Assembly (NCBI GenBank): GCA_032433595.1
Contig: JASWJB010000229.1
Span: 1 to 64,000, forward strand
Reading direction: 5' to 3'
DNA: 64,000 nucleotides
From: Conoideocrella luteorostrata
Lineage: Eukaryota > Ascomycota > Sordariomycetes > Hypocreales > Clavicipitaceae
The notes beneath the pieces are model-generated. The model saw only the letters and a list, made by a program, of their open reading frames with translations. It searched no databases and was not told the origin of the DNA. Below are positions 10,648 through 22,213 of the stretch, one piece after another. Positions within the stretch are counted from its first letter, which is position 1, and each line of letters begins with the position of its first letter. Position numbers and translations under genes: made by a program.

Positions 10648-11602
10648 GCTACCGTCAAGTAAATGCGACTAATGGCGGTAACCGTATTGACAGCAAGGGA
10701 TCTTGAGGCTCAAGGGATATATGATGATTTTATTGTGCTGGATGAGGCGAGGGGGAAAATCGCACACAAGTGGGGTAGAAGCACGTCAACGTGAAGTGCT
10801 TGCCGACCACGTAGGTATCGCTAAGATGTTGGTCATCAATGGCGACTTGCAAGTTTGTAGAGCCACCGTCTTATCCGCTCTCACACTCCATGCCAATGAT
10901 TGAGATGAAATGCCTCATTGTCCGCCCCGTCGGTCAGGATGAGTCGGCGCAGGGTGGTGGGTACTTGGTGGCAGTTGTCACACTGAATAGCTACAATTAC
11001 AGAATGACCGGCGCTCTGCAGCGAGGAGCTATAGGTATCTGTGTGAGATGTGCACGCACACTACGAATGGGTAGCCTGGGGCCGGCAATGCTGATGATGC
11101 AGGTTCAACCAGCGACTTCTGGAAACTGTCTAGCGCTTCTGCTAGCTGTTGGCCCGGCTCAACACCCCCAACTCACGTATTCCGGCTACGAGTGCCCGGC
11201 CTACGATTTCAATACACCTTTCGACGCTATAGAGCTGAGACTCAAATAATAGAAGCTACGCATCGCACTTTCTATGACAGCATCGTCATTCAAGCGGCAC
11301 TATCAATTTACAACTGATACTGGCATATCACATCTAATTCACCATTTGGATCAGCGCCCATCCTATGCCCTGTGTCGCCAATTGTGCCAAGTCCTTCCGA
11401 GTTGGGAGCCTTTGTGGATCGGCAAGCTGGTCTAGATTCCCTCGACAGCGCAGTAAACGACCTACGACACTCTGGCTTCCCCTCCATCCCACTAATGCTC
11501 CGTCCCCGTCTCCGCTACAATCTCACACCAGCCTCGCTGTAGCATTAGACGACCCTCCGTGTAGGATAAGCTACATCTCTTGCAGCGCTGAACAATGCGT
11601 GT
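10648..11602. other. Gene-free stretch before acyltransferase relic
   Basis: Only low-complexity or unnatural frames are present, including one of 136 codons at 10839-11249 without recognisable motifs. It holds the glyoxalase-like gene's promoter. Upstream parts of the decayed acyltransferase may lie near its right end but cannot be recognised. Confidence 0.45.
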
Positions 11603-12360
11603 ATGGCACAAAACCCAACGGATGCAACTAACAGAATGAAGTCTACAAAACGCACTCGAGTTTTTCGCCCCTACGACTTAGACAAACTGGGAACCTTTCT
11701 TCCAGCGCTCGTCATTGCTCACCACACGGCAGCTGCCTATGCCGGTGTCTCACGCGACTGCCTCAACACTCCGTCCTCATCCTTGACAGTATTTCTTGTC
11801 GTTACTCAACCATTCATGCTGGGACTTTCATTTGGATCTCTAGGTGCATGACAGCCCAGTCGCTTTCGAGATCGTCAGGATGGAAGCACGTACAACGCAA
11901 GTTGTGGCGCCTAGGAGCTCCGGCTATGTTCTATTCAGCCCTGTTCGACCCGCTGCAGTCAGTTGCTCGGCTTCCTCGATTGGTCCTTCAATTCATGCAT
12001 CCACGGCGTTTTCAGTTGCAGGGGCGCGCGTGACCCCGTCTGGCACACCGCAACGCTACTTATGTTTGACTTATGCGCGGTTCTCCAAACAATTATTTCG
12101 TGGCTCGAGCACTGGGCAACAAACACCCGGTGAGTCGCCTGTGACGACCCGGTACTTCGCGCTGCCGTCTCGCTGGAGGCTGGCTGTTTGTGGCGATGGG
12201 AACTTCCTAGTTAGCATCTGTTTCCGCCCACGCCAAGCACTACCAATTATCAACGTGTTGCCAGCCTATCTTAGTATATTTAAGCTCATGTTCATCTCCT
12301 TTGGAGGGGTTCGTGAACCGCGGCTCTACCTGTTCAACTTGGGCCCCATTGGCAAGTAAT
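11603..12360 (+). pseudogene. Decayed membrane acyltransferase (Acyltransferase_3 family)
   Basis: Family-specific blocks occur in order but in different frames. Frame one (11603-11850) gives FRPYDLDKLGTFLPALVIAH with HTAAAYAG, matching the N-terminal block of fungal acyltransferase-3 proteins, and then PFMLGLSFGS. A shift near 11848 leads to TAQSLSRSSGWKHVQRKLWR and LGAPAMFYSALFDPLQS. The first frame resumes near 12017 with ARDPVWHTATLLMFDLCAVL and stops at 12131. A third frame gives RPRQALPIINVLPAYLSIF. At least two frameshifts, an in-frame stop and a shortened loop argue for a dead gene and not a spliced one. Intact relatives are polytopic enzymes that O-acylate sugars or metabolites. Confidence 0.75.
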
Positions 12361-14096
12361 GCGTCAGTAGGCTCTCATTCACAGTCCATACGGTGTTACA
12401 GCAGTGTCATCCAGCTACCACCAGAGCTTTTCCGAGCAAGTTTGGTGCATCAATGTTGCCATCCAAGGCTACAGAGATTACCATGGCGCAGAATATGAGA
12501 CGAAATAGCCCGAGCGAAAAGCGAGGGAATCCCCGAACTAGCGCAATTCGCCTTTCCCAATGAGCATAGTTTTGCGAGAACTATACCAGATCAACATGCC
12601 GCGGCCCAGACAGCTATCAAGTCGCTAGGAACCAAGTATCTCGGGCGGCCTATCGTTTTACTCAATGACGTTGCATTTCTAGCTCGCTTCCAATTGTGAA
12701 CGGCACCACTGTAGAGAAGCCCGACGGAATAACTGGTGTGGGCATCACTTCGATGTCTCTCAACAGCGTCGATACTGAGCTCTAGAGGCCACTTTGCGGC
12801 CAACAGGGTCCCCATGTAGAGTGTCTCACTGCAAATATATAACCTGACGGCGGTAACAGTCCCGAAAATTATAATGATGTAAGTTTTTCTTCTTGGGCAC
12901 GACACAGGGCTGTCTATTGTTTCCTACTATCTGGCCTGCGAGAAAGCTTCGTGCATCATCTGTAAGTCCCCTTTATTGAGCTTTAGATTTTGGTAATATT
13001 TCGTTCTATAAGCTTATGGCGAGTTTTTAATGCTATAGCTTTCTGTTTGTGATCACTAGACGTGCTAAGTTTGGTTGTGATTTGTAGTTTTTTGGACGAG
13101 TGTGAGAGCGGATGTTGTTGGCAGTGTTTACAGTCATGGCGGTAATTGCAGGGAGGTTTCTCTCAATTATCCAAGTTTTACCTTTATGGTGTTGCGGAAC
13201 AAAGACTGAGCATACAGCCATCGTGATAGCATTTGTTCGATTCATGTTCATTTTCCTATCCTAGCCTCCATTTTATTCTGCCTGTCAATTCTGCTTCATG
13301 CTGAGTTTCTAATTGGGGACGATGTTGAACCACGACGTGCAAGAAAATGTTATTACATTAAGTTAGCAAATTCAAGTCCAAACTCTGGCTGTTCAGGTAC
13401 ATAAAGCTATATCAAATTCATAGCGCTTTCTAAACCAATTCTTGTATCTGAAGGCATAATCACGGAGAAGCTCACAACCAACCTTTATACGCTAGATTAA
13501 ACTTGAAAAATGTGGTAGCCAGAGGAGCTTTTTCATGTGTATTTATCCTCTTAAAACCGCTCATATCTCCCCCCACCAGGTGGCGGCCGGGCTAATATTT
13601 CTTCGCTATGTCCTGATGCATTTCTAACGATATCAAGCCACTCATTGGCAGTTTATCTATAACCTCCATCACTGCCCGCCGAGAACATACTAAGAGCATG
13701 AATAGTAAGATTTGATGCTTTGAGAGCAGTACAGAAGCTAGAAGGTCTTTACAAATAGCGTGTCAAATGGAGTACGTAGAAATATGCTCTACCTAAGCTT
13801 AATAGCCTGGCACTACTGTTCACTAGCTCACCGTCTCGCCTGATGAACTGGGATTTCTCGACACAGTATTGGAATAAGAAGCTTTATTTAAAAGATCTCG
13901 GACAAGTTGTAGTCGCAGTGACAGTTGACACTGCAGGACGAAGAAGCTCATGCTGAAACATTAAGTTTGCGCCATATTCAACATTGCAGCAGTCCTCTCC
14001 AGTTCCCATCAACACCATAGCTCTCCTTTATTCATGCGAGGATACTTTGGCTTCGGCGAGACTAACTTTCCTGCAAAGGCTGAGTAGGAGAACAAA
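12361..14096. other. Gene-free, AT-rich stretch with one unexplained open frame
   Basis: Mostly AT-rich sequence with short frames. An open frame without a Met runs from about 12499 to 12702 on the plus strand (ELAQFAFPNEHSFARTIPDQ, then SLGTKYLGRPIVLLND). It looks protein-like but I cannot name it; it may be another relic beside the acyltransferase. Nothing recognisable between 12900 and 14000. Confidence 0.45.
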
Positions 14097-14837
14097 TTAC
14101 TGTGATTGATGGGAGTCCACGATAGGTTGAAGATGCAGGAAATGCTCGTGGAAATGAATTGAGCGCGTCCTTCTCGGCTCATAAACTGTATGTACATGCG
14201 GATAAATATTCTCCTCAATAACAGGCGTCCGGTTATGAATGGTGTAGTCGGTATAGGCTTCCCGTTCTTCTGTGGATAACTGTCGTGGGATGGAGGACTC
14301 GTCGTCACCGATTTGGACGGGGCTTTCATTTCCATAAATTTCAGCGCAAGTGTAATTAGTTCCAAAAGCGTCTGAAGCGTTCGGATAAGTCTGTTGGACA
14401 TCGGTCCCCAAGTGTGAATCGGTTCGAAGTGCAGTTTGACATGGAAGCGCATTTTGTCCTTGAGTTTCGGTTCTAGTATGAGCATTCTTCGAGATGCGGT
14501 TCTTTGGCGTCATACTATGACTTGGCGGGTAATTTACATTCGAGTGCATTTCTGCATCCATATGAGGTGACGGTCGTCGCCCACCATTCGATATCGGTGT
14601 ACCTCTTTGCTCGCCTGTGCCCATAGAGCACTCGGGAATTTTACCAGCATTTTCTTTACTAGTATTATGTCTGTGTTTTGTGATTTTTCTCGACGATTTC
14701 TGGCTCCTCAGCTCCTTTATGCAATTGGTCTCATTCTGCCTCATAGTATAGTCCGCGCCCGTCGCCCGCCATGTTTCGTCTTCATCACCATGGTGTCTCA
14801 ACAACAACCTCATTCGTTCACGAATTTTTGTCAACAT
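14097..14837 (-). CDS. Hydrophilic His-rich protein, paralogous module to neighbour
   Basis: Single-exon protein of 246 residues without signal peptide or membrane segment. It starts with the basic helix MLTKIRERMRLLLRHHGDED, continues through a long disordered, Ser/Thr/Asn-rich middle, and ends in a compact module at residues 205-241 that begins PVIEENIYPHVH and ends in LQPIVD. This module aligns without gaps to residues 29-65 of the protein encoded by the divergent gene at 15774 (14 of 37 identical by my count). Fungal proteins with this tail are widespread but uncharacterised. The start is the first ATG in the frame; stop codon TAA follows five residues after the module. Function unknown; a stress- or dormancy-linked hydrophilin-like role is only a guess. 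Confidence 0.7.
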   Translation of the reverse strand: MLTKIRERMRLLLRHHGDEDETWRATGADYTMRQNETNCIKELRSQKSSRKITKHRHNTSKENAGKIPECSMGTGEQRGTPISNGGRRPSPHMDAEMHSNVNYPPSHSMTPKNRISKNAHTRTETQGQNALPCQTALRTDSHLGTDVQQTYPNASDAFGTNYTCAEIYGNESPVQIGDDESSIPRQLSTEEREAYTDYTIHNRTPVIEENIYPHVHTVYEPRRTRSIHFHEHFLHLQPIVDSHQSQ

Positions 14838-15773
14838 GGCGAATTAGGGATAATGTATTGAATGGTAAATCTGATTATTACCGTTGCGCTTACAGAACAT
14901 AAAAACACGGGAGAGCTACGAAATGAACAAGGTTGGTGTGTCTCAGCGGTGGCAGATGGAGGCATGCGTTTTGGCCGAAAACGGACAAGTCTCAGCAACA
15001 TCGCATCTGCCAGCAATGCTATAACCAATAAAGAAACATTTCATCATAGGTACTCCGTAGCATCGAAGGAATTGACGGATCTGTTTCTTCTGCCTCTCTT
15101 TCGAGCTGAATCAATGACGCGTTTTTTCTTCTGTTTTGAGTTTACCAGAATTTAAACTCGAAGCCGTTGACGCATCTGCCCGATGTCTGCGACCTGCGGG
15201 TAACCGCTTTCGATGTTTGCGAACAAAGCGGGGCTCAATTAGCACATCTCACCATCGGATTTCTAGCTTGAAGTTTATTTCGGTTGCGCTCCGCTAATAC
15301 ATCGTACGGGCATTGCGATGTAATAATTTGCTCCGTCGGCGACATTTCAACTGAGCACTGTTCGACTATTCTCCATAACACTTTTTGACGCTAGAACCTC
15401 TTTTTTCTCGGAAGCGTTAAGCGGAAAACGAAACGTTAAAATCAGTCGGAGTTGGTTCTGAACATCGCCGATTGGTAGTCAATCAGGCGTGAGTGTTGCC
15501 GATGACAATCGTGACATGACATCACATCTCTATTATTTGGTAAATTAGACTTCCCTATGCATCTATCTGTGACGTAGTAGGTTCATTTTTAATTCCAAGC
15601 ACTAGCGAATGAATTTTTTGCGCTCATTTATTGAGATGCTGCGACTAGATAGATCACAATAAAGTCTAACTATATAATGCTTGATTTGTCCCGCCTTCGT
15701 GGATTTGATTAATTCATGCAATCACTCACACTTTTCTCTCTCAAATTAACCGCGACGTATCAACCTTGACAAA
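14838..15773. promoter_or_regulatory. Shared promoter of the head-to-head His-rich pair
   Basis: A 936-bp gap between two diverging starts. It contains one exact TACTCCGTA word at 15051-15059 and no convincing gene. The arrangement predicts co-regulation of the two flanking genes. The plus-side gene has a pyrimidine-rich leader (CTTTTCTCTCTC, about 15731) just before its start. Confidence 0.5.
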
Positions 15774-16507
15774 ATGGAGAAAGCCAAGCAAGCTGTTTCT
15801 AACTTCCTCTCCCAGGATGGGAAACACAAGACGACTGTCGATGAGGAAATCCGCAAACCAGTCATTGATGAGCATGTGCATCCCGAGCAACATGAGCAAG
15901 TAGTTACAGCTGTCGACCGGGAAATTCATCAAGATCACCACCAAACTATTGTTCAGCCTATCAAGGACCAAGAGACCCTGTGAGTAATTGCCACACAACT
16001 CATTCAATCACACTCGTGACTCACATTGCATAATCTCACAGGCCCGAGAAGCACACCTTCAATGCTATCCCAGTGGAACACAAGTCCTTTGAACATGGAG
16101 ACAAGGCCAATGTGAAGGAAGCTTTGCAGAAAGATGCGGCCAAGTACACCAACAAGTCCACTACTCACGACACTACTCACACAGCTTCGGCTGCGCCGGT
16201 TGTGTCTGGAGAGCGTACGCATCACCACGTCCACCACCACGTCCAACCTGTCGTCCAGAAAGACACAATCCAGCCCGAAGTTGTCCACACGGCCGTTCCG
16301 GTTCATGAAACTCACCACAACGCAGCTATTCATCACGAGACCACTATGCTGCCCGCAAAGACTATGGACGAGTATACAACCAGCCGTGGTGAATTGGATG
16401 CTAATGCTACTCCACGAAAGATCAATGAATACATGGGTTGCCCAACAGTTAAGGATAAGGCGCTTAGAAAGGATGCACGCGAGCAGCAAGTCCTCCACGG
16501 ACAATAG
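15774..16507 (+). CDS. Fungal allergen-like His-rich protein
   Basis: Protein of 223 residues from two exons, 15774-15979 and 16042-16507; the 62-bp intron has GTGAGT/CACAG borders. It opens with MEKAKQAVSNFLSQDGKHKT and has repeated His/Val/Gln units: PVIDEHVHPEQHEQVV (29-44), HQDHHQTIVQPIKDQE, ERTHHHVHHHVQPVVQKDTI, QPEVVHTAVPVHETHHN. This matches a family annotated as allergen or antigen-1-like proteins in many ascomycetes, whose role is unknown; the His clusters could bind metal ions. There is no signal peptide, so it is probably cytosolic. Residues 29-65 match the C-terminal module of the divergent neighbour at 14097-14837. Confidence 0.85.
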
Positions 16508-16954
16508 TTTTGTTTGAACGTACTAGGGATGTTGGAGCTACAGTTTCTCTTGGCGTTCAGTTAGTGTTTCACGCATGTTTGCTCGTTTAAGTAAAAGGTC
16601 AAATGAAATAAGATTTTTGGCTTTATGAATGTTCCTTTTTTTCAGCTATTTACGCGATCAATGTTGTTTGCGCACCACCGTAATGATATAATTACATGAC
16701 ACCCACGCTCGCCGATCTGCGGATTACAAGCTTATGCCCGTGAGCGCCCCAACTTCTGTACTTCCCGGCTAAGTCCCACTTCGGAGTCATCGGGACGAAG
16801 GCCGAAACTAACAACGCCGGCACCGGCCCGGCAACTACGGAGAGTACTCCTCTCGTCTTTTCTTGGATGTCAACAATTTTGCTCATTTCGCTTCCACATA
16901 CTCCGTAGACTTCGGTCAAGACAATCCTGCAGTCGTCAGACCCTAAACTGCATC
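16508..16954. other. Intergenic, MFS promoter
   Basis: No gene seen. A TACTCCGTA word occurs at 16899-16907, about 50 bp upstream of the following MFS start. Confidence 0.5.
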
Positions 16955-18475
16955 ATGCTTGCAGTCCGCAAGCCACTAAAATGGATGTACCACGAGTTTG
17001 GTGTTTCTTCGGTGTATGCCTCTGGCTCGGACACTTGGCTTGTGATCCTGGCACGAACCTGCAGGATGTTTGCTTTTGGGGCCATATCTCTCATCATCGC
17101 TTTGTTTATGGCATCTCTGCATGTATCGGATTTTAAAATCGGGCTCTTCATGACTTTGACATTGGTAGGCGATGTGATCCTCTCACTTAGCATCGCCTTG
17201 GTAGCAGACAAGATTGGCCGCAGGCTTGTGCTCTTTTCCGGTGGTTGTCTCATGATATTCTCCGGGCTCATTTTCTGGGCATTTGAGAACTATTGGGTCC
17301 TACTATTTGGGGCCGTTGTTGGTGTCGTGAGTGCCACCGGCGGAGACTTGGGGCCTTTCCGGTCAGTCGAGGAATCGACTCTTTCCCATTTGACAACGCC
17401 AAAGACTAGATCGGATGTCATGTCATGGTATGTCACGACATCAACTTTGGGGTCCGCTGTTGGTACAGCGATTTCGGGCCAAATTATCAATTTCTTGAGG
17501 AAAGACAAGAGTCGGTCGGCCACAGATGCGTACCACTTAATGTTTTGGGCTTATATTGTAATGGGGGCCATGACAATGACGTGCACAGGCTTAATGAGCC
17601 GTCGATGTGAAGCGGACAACTTAAAACCAAAACCTGCGCTAGCAGACGAGGCGGAGATGGGCCTGCTTCAGGATGATGCTGCAAACGAGCCACATATTGA
17701 ATTACAACCCGGCGATGACGGCACAAGTCGCCTTTCCACGGGAACTAGTCAAGATGGGCATGCCAGTGCCCATGGCCTTCCGTCGGCTAGGAGCTCGGTG
17801 CTTTGGTCACAATTCATGAGGCTATGGCATTCAAGTAAATTTGCTCGCATTTCGCCCGCATCTCGGTCCATAGTGTATCAACTATGGATTTTGTTGACTG
17901 TTGATGCTCTAGCGGATGGAATGGTGTCGTACGCTTTGACAAATTACTACCTTGCACGAAAGTTTGACTTGTCAGAAGGGTATCTGGGCGGCATCATGTC
18001 AACAAGCTATCTTCTCATGGCGGTTTCTACGGTGTTTGCTGGCCCGCTGGCCAAGCGGCTCGGCTTGATCAACACGATGGTGTTTACGCACATTCCATCT
18101 TCCGCAGCAGTTCTGTTGTTCCCCATTCCACAAAGTATAGCCCTGTCAATTGTCCTGCTCTATATTCGTACCGGATTGAATAATATGGACCAGGGCCCAC
18201 GGGCCGCGTTCATCGCCGCGGTAGTCAAGCCGAACGAACGGACCGCAATCATGGGCATCACGGGCACATTGCGAACTCTGGCCTCCACCGTGGGGCCGAG
18301 CCTTACTGGATTTCTTGCCGGCACTGATAGATTTTGGATTGCTTTCGCGATTGCAGGTGCATTGAGGCTGGGTTATGATTTAGGCTTGTGGTATCTTTTT
18401 GTTGGCCTAGACCTTGCCGCGTTAGAAGCAGCAAACGCAGAGCCGGATAGAGATGGCGAATCGGTAGAAGCATGA
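16955..18475 (+). CDS. Major facilitator superfamily transporter (intronless)
   Basis: Single-exon carrier of 506 residues with about twelve hydrophobic segments. The motif-A loop ADKIGRRLVLF lies near residue 84, followed by FSGGCLMIFSGLIFWAF. The long central loop (about 225-285) is acidic and Ser-rich. The signature LGPFRSVEESTLSHL and, in the second half, LYIRTGLNNMDQGPRAAF and PNERTAIMGI fit a fungal MFS group related to bacterial general-substrate carriers; it differs from the carrier at 5639-7502. It converges with the Zn2Cys6 regulator at 18592-21002, only 116 bp between stop codons. Beyond the regulator is a PDR pump, so an efflux role is likely. Substrate unknown. Confidence 0.88.
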   Translation: MLAVRKPLKWMYHEFGVSSVYASGSDTWLVILARTCRMFAFGAISLIIALFMASLHVSDFKIGLFMTLTLVGDVILSLSIALVADKIGRRLVLFSGGCLMIFSGLIFWAFENYWVLLFGAVVGVVSATGGDLGPFRSVEESTLSHLTTPKTRSDVMSWYVTTSTLGSAVGTAISGQIINFLRKDKSRSATDAYHLMFWAYIVMGAMTMTCTGLMSRRCEADNLKPKPALADEAEMGLLQDDAANEPHIELQPGDDGTSRLSTGTSQDGHASAHGLPSARSSVLWSQFMRLWHSSKFARISPASRSIVYQLWILLTVDALADGMVSYALTNYYLARKFDLSEGYLGGIMSTSYLLMAVSTVFAGPLAKRLGLINTMVFTHIPSSAAVLLFPIPQSIALSIVLLYIRTGLNNMDQGPRAAFIAAVVKPNERTAIMGITGTLRTLASTVGPSLTGFLAGTDRFWIAFAIAGALRLGYDLGLWYLFVGLDLAALEAANAEPDRDGESVEA

Positions 18476-18591
18476 TCTACTCAAACTTATGGCACAAGAG
18501 CGCATTTCTCTAAAATATTATTGGGGTTTGTCTAAGTAGTGAAGATTTGCACTCGTGAATCGTAATTCTTGCCATCTATTTCTGAGGTTTC

Positions 18592-21002
18592 TCACTCCTG
18601 CATCGATAAATGGGCATAATGTCTATCAACAGCGCACTTGCTGAGCCTACTCAACTCGGCCACCAGCTTATCCATCTTGACAAGGTACTCCTTCTCATGT
18701 GATGTGACTCGGCGAATAGGCATGCTGCGGATAATATGAGATGCCTTGCTTAATAATTCCATATCATGTGTGGCGAGCAAATGGTCTGGATTTTGAAGAA
18801 TGTTGAAGAAGAGCACCATTACTGCAGACAAAGGGTAGAAAATAAAGAACCTTGAAAAATCAATTAGTCATTTGGGCAGGTAAGATGGATCGGATGCGGA
18901 TCCCGAGAATGTAACCTCTCGTCGGTTTCACCACGCCACTGAAATACTTGAAGAGCTAAGAGCTTACCAAAATGCCTCTCCGGCAACCCTATCGGCCGAC
19001 GCACTCAGATAAATCATAGTTGCCCTGCTAGCCTGGACGGAGAGATCAAAGCTTGACTGCACCCCAAACGACAGCTGCTGCGTAGAGCTGGCTTCCCAAT
19101 TCATGCAACGACCACTAGCACAATGTATCGTGTTTAACAAAAAGTGATAGTCCAAATGCAGTTCAATTAGCAGCATTCCCTGTGACACGGATTCATGCTG
19201 CGCAAGCCTCACGTCCCTTCTGATTGATAAAGATGGAGAGAATTCCTCTGGTATAGACGTACGCCAGCTTTCAAGCTCTTCGTCTAATTCTCGAATAGTT
19301 TTTAATAACTCGGCATCCGACATTCGCAGAGATGGTGTAGAGTAGAGGGATGTCACAGCTTTCGATTTGATCATACTTAGCTTCAAGTCGCCCGGAAGCC
19401 ATGGGTTCTGCAGTCGGCCACTTTTTCTGTTTCTCTGGCGGCCGATGAAGCGATCTTGGACGTATCCATCCGGGAGCGTTAGGTCGCAGAACTGATCATT
19501 GATTATTGGAGGCTGTCCCGTTCGCAAGGCGATGTCTTTGTCAAGAACATAACATAGCCAGAACAGTGTTCGCAAATGGCCATCTTCGTGTTCTTGAAGT
19601 GTTAAATCGCGATCTCTTGGTACCGATACTGTGGTGGCGTGGCCGCCTAGGGCGAAAACAACCCGGCAAGCAAGCGCGTGATACATGACAGAGGCTTGAA
19701 GCCGACCACATAACGTATCGTGCAGCAACTACAATGTATATATATCAGTAGCTGTGATCGCATGCTATGCGGTCTCATCCGCAGTACTGTTCGGGTTGGA
19801 GAGTGTCTTACCAGAATAAGCAATGTCTGCAATGTGGTGACACTCGCATCCTCTAAAATATCTGCCACCATATTCTGTGCTGCATTGGCGCACGCGTCGC
19901 CATCAATACGCGAGGATGCGTCGTGCAACGGGAAGTGGTAACTCAACAGTGACACCAAGGCTAAAACGCAGGCTTTCGCAGTGATACGCTCCAGTGTTGG
20001 CTCTTCGGCATCTTCCCCATAGGCTATTCGCGTCGTCTCTTCGAATAAAAGCGGATTGATCAACGGGAACACCAGGCTAAAGTCGGCTGCCAAGAACTCG
20101 GCAGTCAGAGATTCCAATATCCATTTTTCAGGCAGGCAATGTGCCTTGGGTTGATTCTGTGCTACAGGAAGAGACAGTTGTTGTTCAACTTGTTGCGAAT
20201 TCGAGGAGTCCTTGTTGATTGCATATCCAACAAACATTTCCCGAAATCGTGGCTTCTGTCCCGTTCTCTCGAATATCCACTGTTCACAGTAGGAAGTTAA
20301 ATGTGGTATTCCATTACGAGGGCAGACAGCACCAAACTTTTGGCCAGCAAAGTATATTTGTCCCAGGGGAGCAACACGATGGCTTTTCCTGGAAAATCCA
20401 GATACATGATCTGATCGACACTCTGGGCACGCCAAATACACCTGATGCGGTGTTTGGGATGGAAACGGTGGGGCGGGGGAGGGATATGCTGGCGAATGGG
20501 AACTTTCTCCAGAAGTGGTTGTTCCCAGGGATGCCTCTTCGACTGGTTGCGGTTGATACATAGTGAAACCGTTTGCACCTGACACTGAGCCGCGCGTTCT
20601 AACTCAATAATGTGAGTCGAAGACACCGTATAATCACATTGGTTGTTTACCGCAGCAACATATATTTGTTTGATCTACAGTAGAATGAATATGGGGTCTG
20701 GGACGGGATGCAACTCACACTCTTTTCTTTCGCCCACGAGCTCGGTCGTATGTACAGGGTAAACTATGGTGCAAGCACCAGTCACATAGAGGGCTGCCCT
20801 CGGATACGTCGCATTGAATCTAATGATAGACAAAAGAAAAATTAGTTCAAACAGAAGGTAGGCAGTATGGTTCGCCAGTCTAAAGGCAGCTAGTCCGCCA
20901 CATGGTATTCAGGGGGAGGCGTAGATAGAGATGGAACACAGTGACTTTACCTACCTTCCGCCGGTGGCAGGAATCACAAGCGGGTCTCCTCTTTCTTGCC
21001 AT
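18592..21002 (-). CDS. Zn2Cys6 fungal-specific transcription factor
   Basis: Nuclear regulator of 651 residues in five exons: 21002-20955, 20819-20719, 20598-19812, 19728-18968 and 18850-18592. The very N-terminal zinc cluster (Cys 9, 12, 19, 28, 31, 38) is split by an intron between Lys16 and Ile17 and is followed by the basic tail RARGRKKR. The fungal_trans domain begins near residue ~170 (CLPEKWILESLTAEFLAADF), includes LLHDTLCGRLQASVMYHALA and the helix-rich block HLRTLFWLCYVLDKDIALRT, GQPPIINDQFCDLTLP. The C-terminus has FFIFYPLSAVMVLFFNILQN, as in many drug-resistance-type regulators. It lies between an MFS carrier (convergent) and a PDR ABC gene (divergent), which suggests control of efflux. 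The first exon has only 48 coding bases. Confidence 0.9.
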
Positions 21003-22213
21003 TGTCGAAAGCCCAGCTCACGCAATGATCCAGTAGTTCGGGTTAGGCTGTCGTGTCCGGATCGCGGCCTATATCGCCCTCTTGCAGCCAACAAGCGATG
21101 ACCCTCCGCTCAACATAAAGGAACTGAACCGCACCAAGTAGCACAGGTGTGCTTACGTGTTCGCCACGGATTGTAGTCGGTGCCCGCAGTTGTCCGAAGA
21201 ACGAGAAGAATGTCGAGCGGCGTGGCTCACTTTCCGGAAGCCAACTACGTAGGCGAGTCAATCCGAACCCCGATTTCTCCGACCATGTCAGCCAGCCGGT
21301 CATGTCGGCCAAGTTGATTGGCTCGTGGTCTGGAAATTCCGCTGATTAAGCGGCTTTTTGCGCCAGCCTGGCTGACAAACCCCACAATCCTTCAGTGTCT
21401 AAGAAACCGAAACCAATTTTAGCCCCCATCCGACGTCACCTTTCAGTCCGGCCGATTTGGGTGTCATCAGAACACGGGAGGCACCATCGTGTTGCGTTTT
21501 CAGGGCTGTGCTCCAGAACTGCATAATATGATACGGTAGCGTAAATGCTCTATCTCGATCTAGTAAGCCGCTAGTTAGTAGCAGTATACCTCCCGCAGTC
21601 GTAATTAGCCAATATTTAATCAATAGTCTAGACAGTTGATTGCAAATTATGAAGCATTTTCGAACCTGCACCGGCGGTATATTCGAGGTTTCTCAACGCT
21701 AAGCAAATATACTCCTAAGTCCTTCAAAGACATAGGTGCAACATTGTTCATTGTACTCCGCAGTCTTACTTTACATGAATGCTTATTACTAAGCGGCAAT
21801 ACGAAACATGCTGTCCTAACTAGCTGCCCGTGAGATCCGAGTGCGAGGCGTTAGTAATGTTAAATCTACTCCACATTGGTCGCCAAGAACCCCTGCATCG
21901 CTGCAGGTAAGATCAACTGCTGGACCGATAAGAGCCCAACCGAGCTCCGCGAAAGGCTCGCACGTTTATTTGACAACTTTGTTGTGGATCTCGGTGTAAC
22001 TAGGACAGATCTCCGCCGGACTTTTTCGAGTTCTGAAAAGGCTGACTGCAGGACACGGAAGTACAAATTGCGTCTAATCCCCTTAGATTGACAGAAACGA
22101 GCCATGTTTTTTTCTATTTCTTTTTAACATATAATTTGGATTCTTCCATAGAGCCGCATATTACCTATCATAAATGAATCTATATTAGATACAGACAGGG
22201 TGACAACGCAAGT
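21003..22213. promoter_or_regulatory. Divergent promoter region, regulator / ABC transporter
   Basis: A 1.2-kb gap between diverging starts, with no convincing gene. An imperfect inverted repeat, CCGACCATG (21279-21287) and CATGTCGG (21301-21308), puts CCG and CGG triplets at its ends, as in Zn2Cys6 sites; this is suggestive only. The right part is AT-rich. Confidence 0.4.

Noticed and set aside
10839..11249. 136-codon plus-strand frame
   Set aside because: No domain, odd composition, in the promoter area of a divergent gene; probably chance.
14009..14485. 158-codon minus-strand frame
   Set aside because: Out-of-frame shadow of the 246-residue His-rich protein; no family features.
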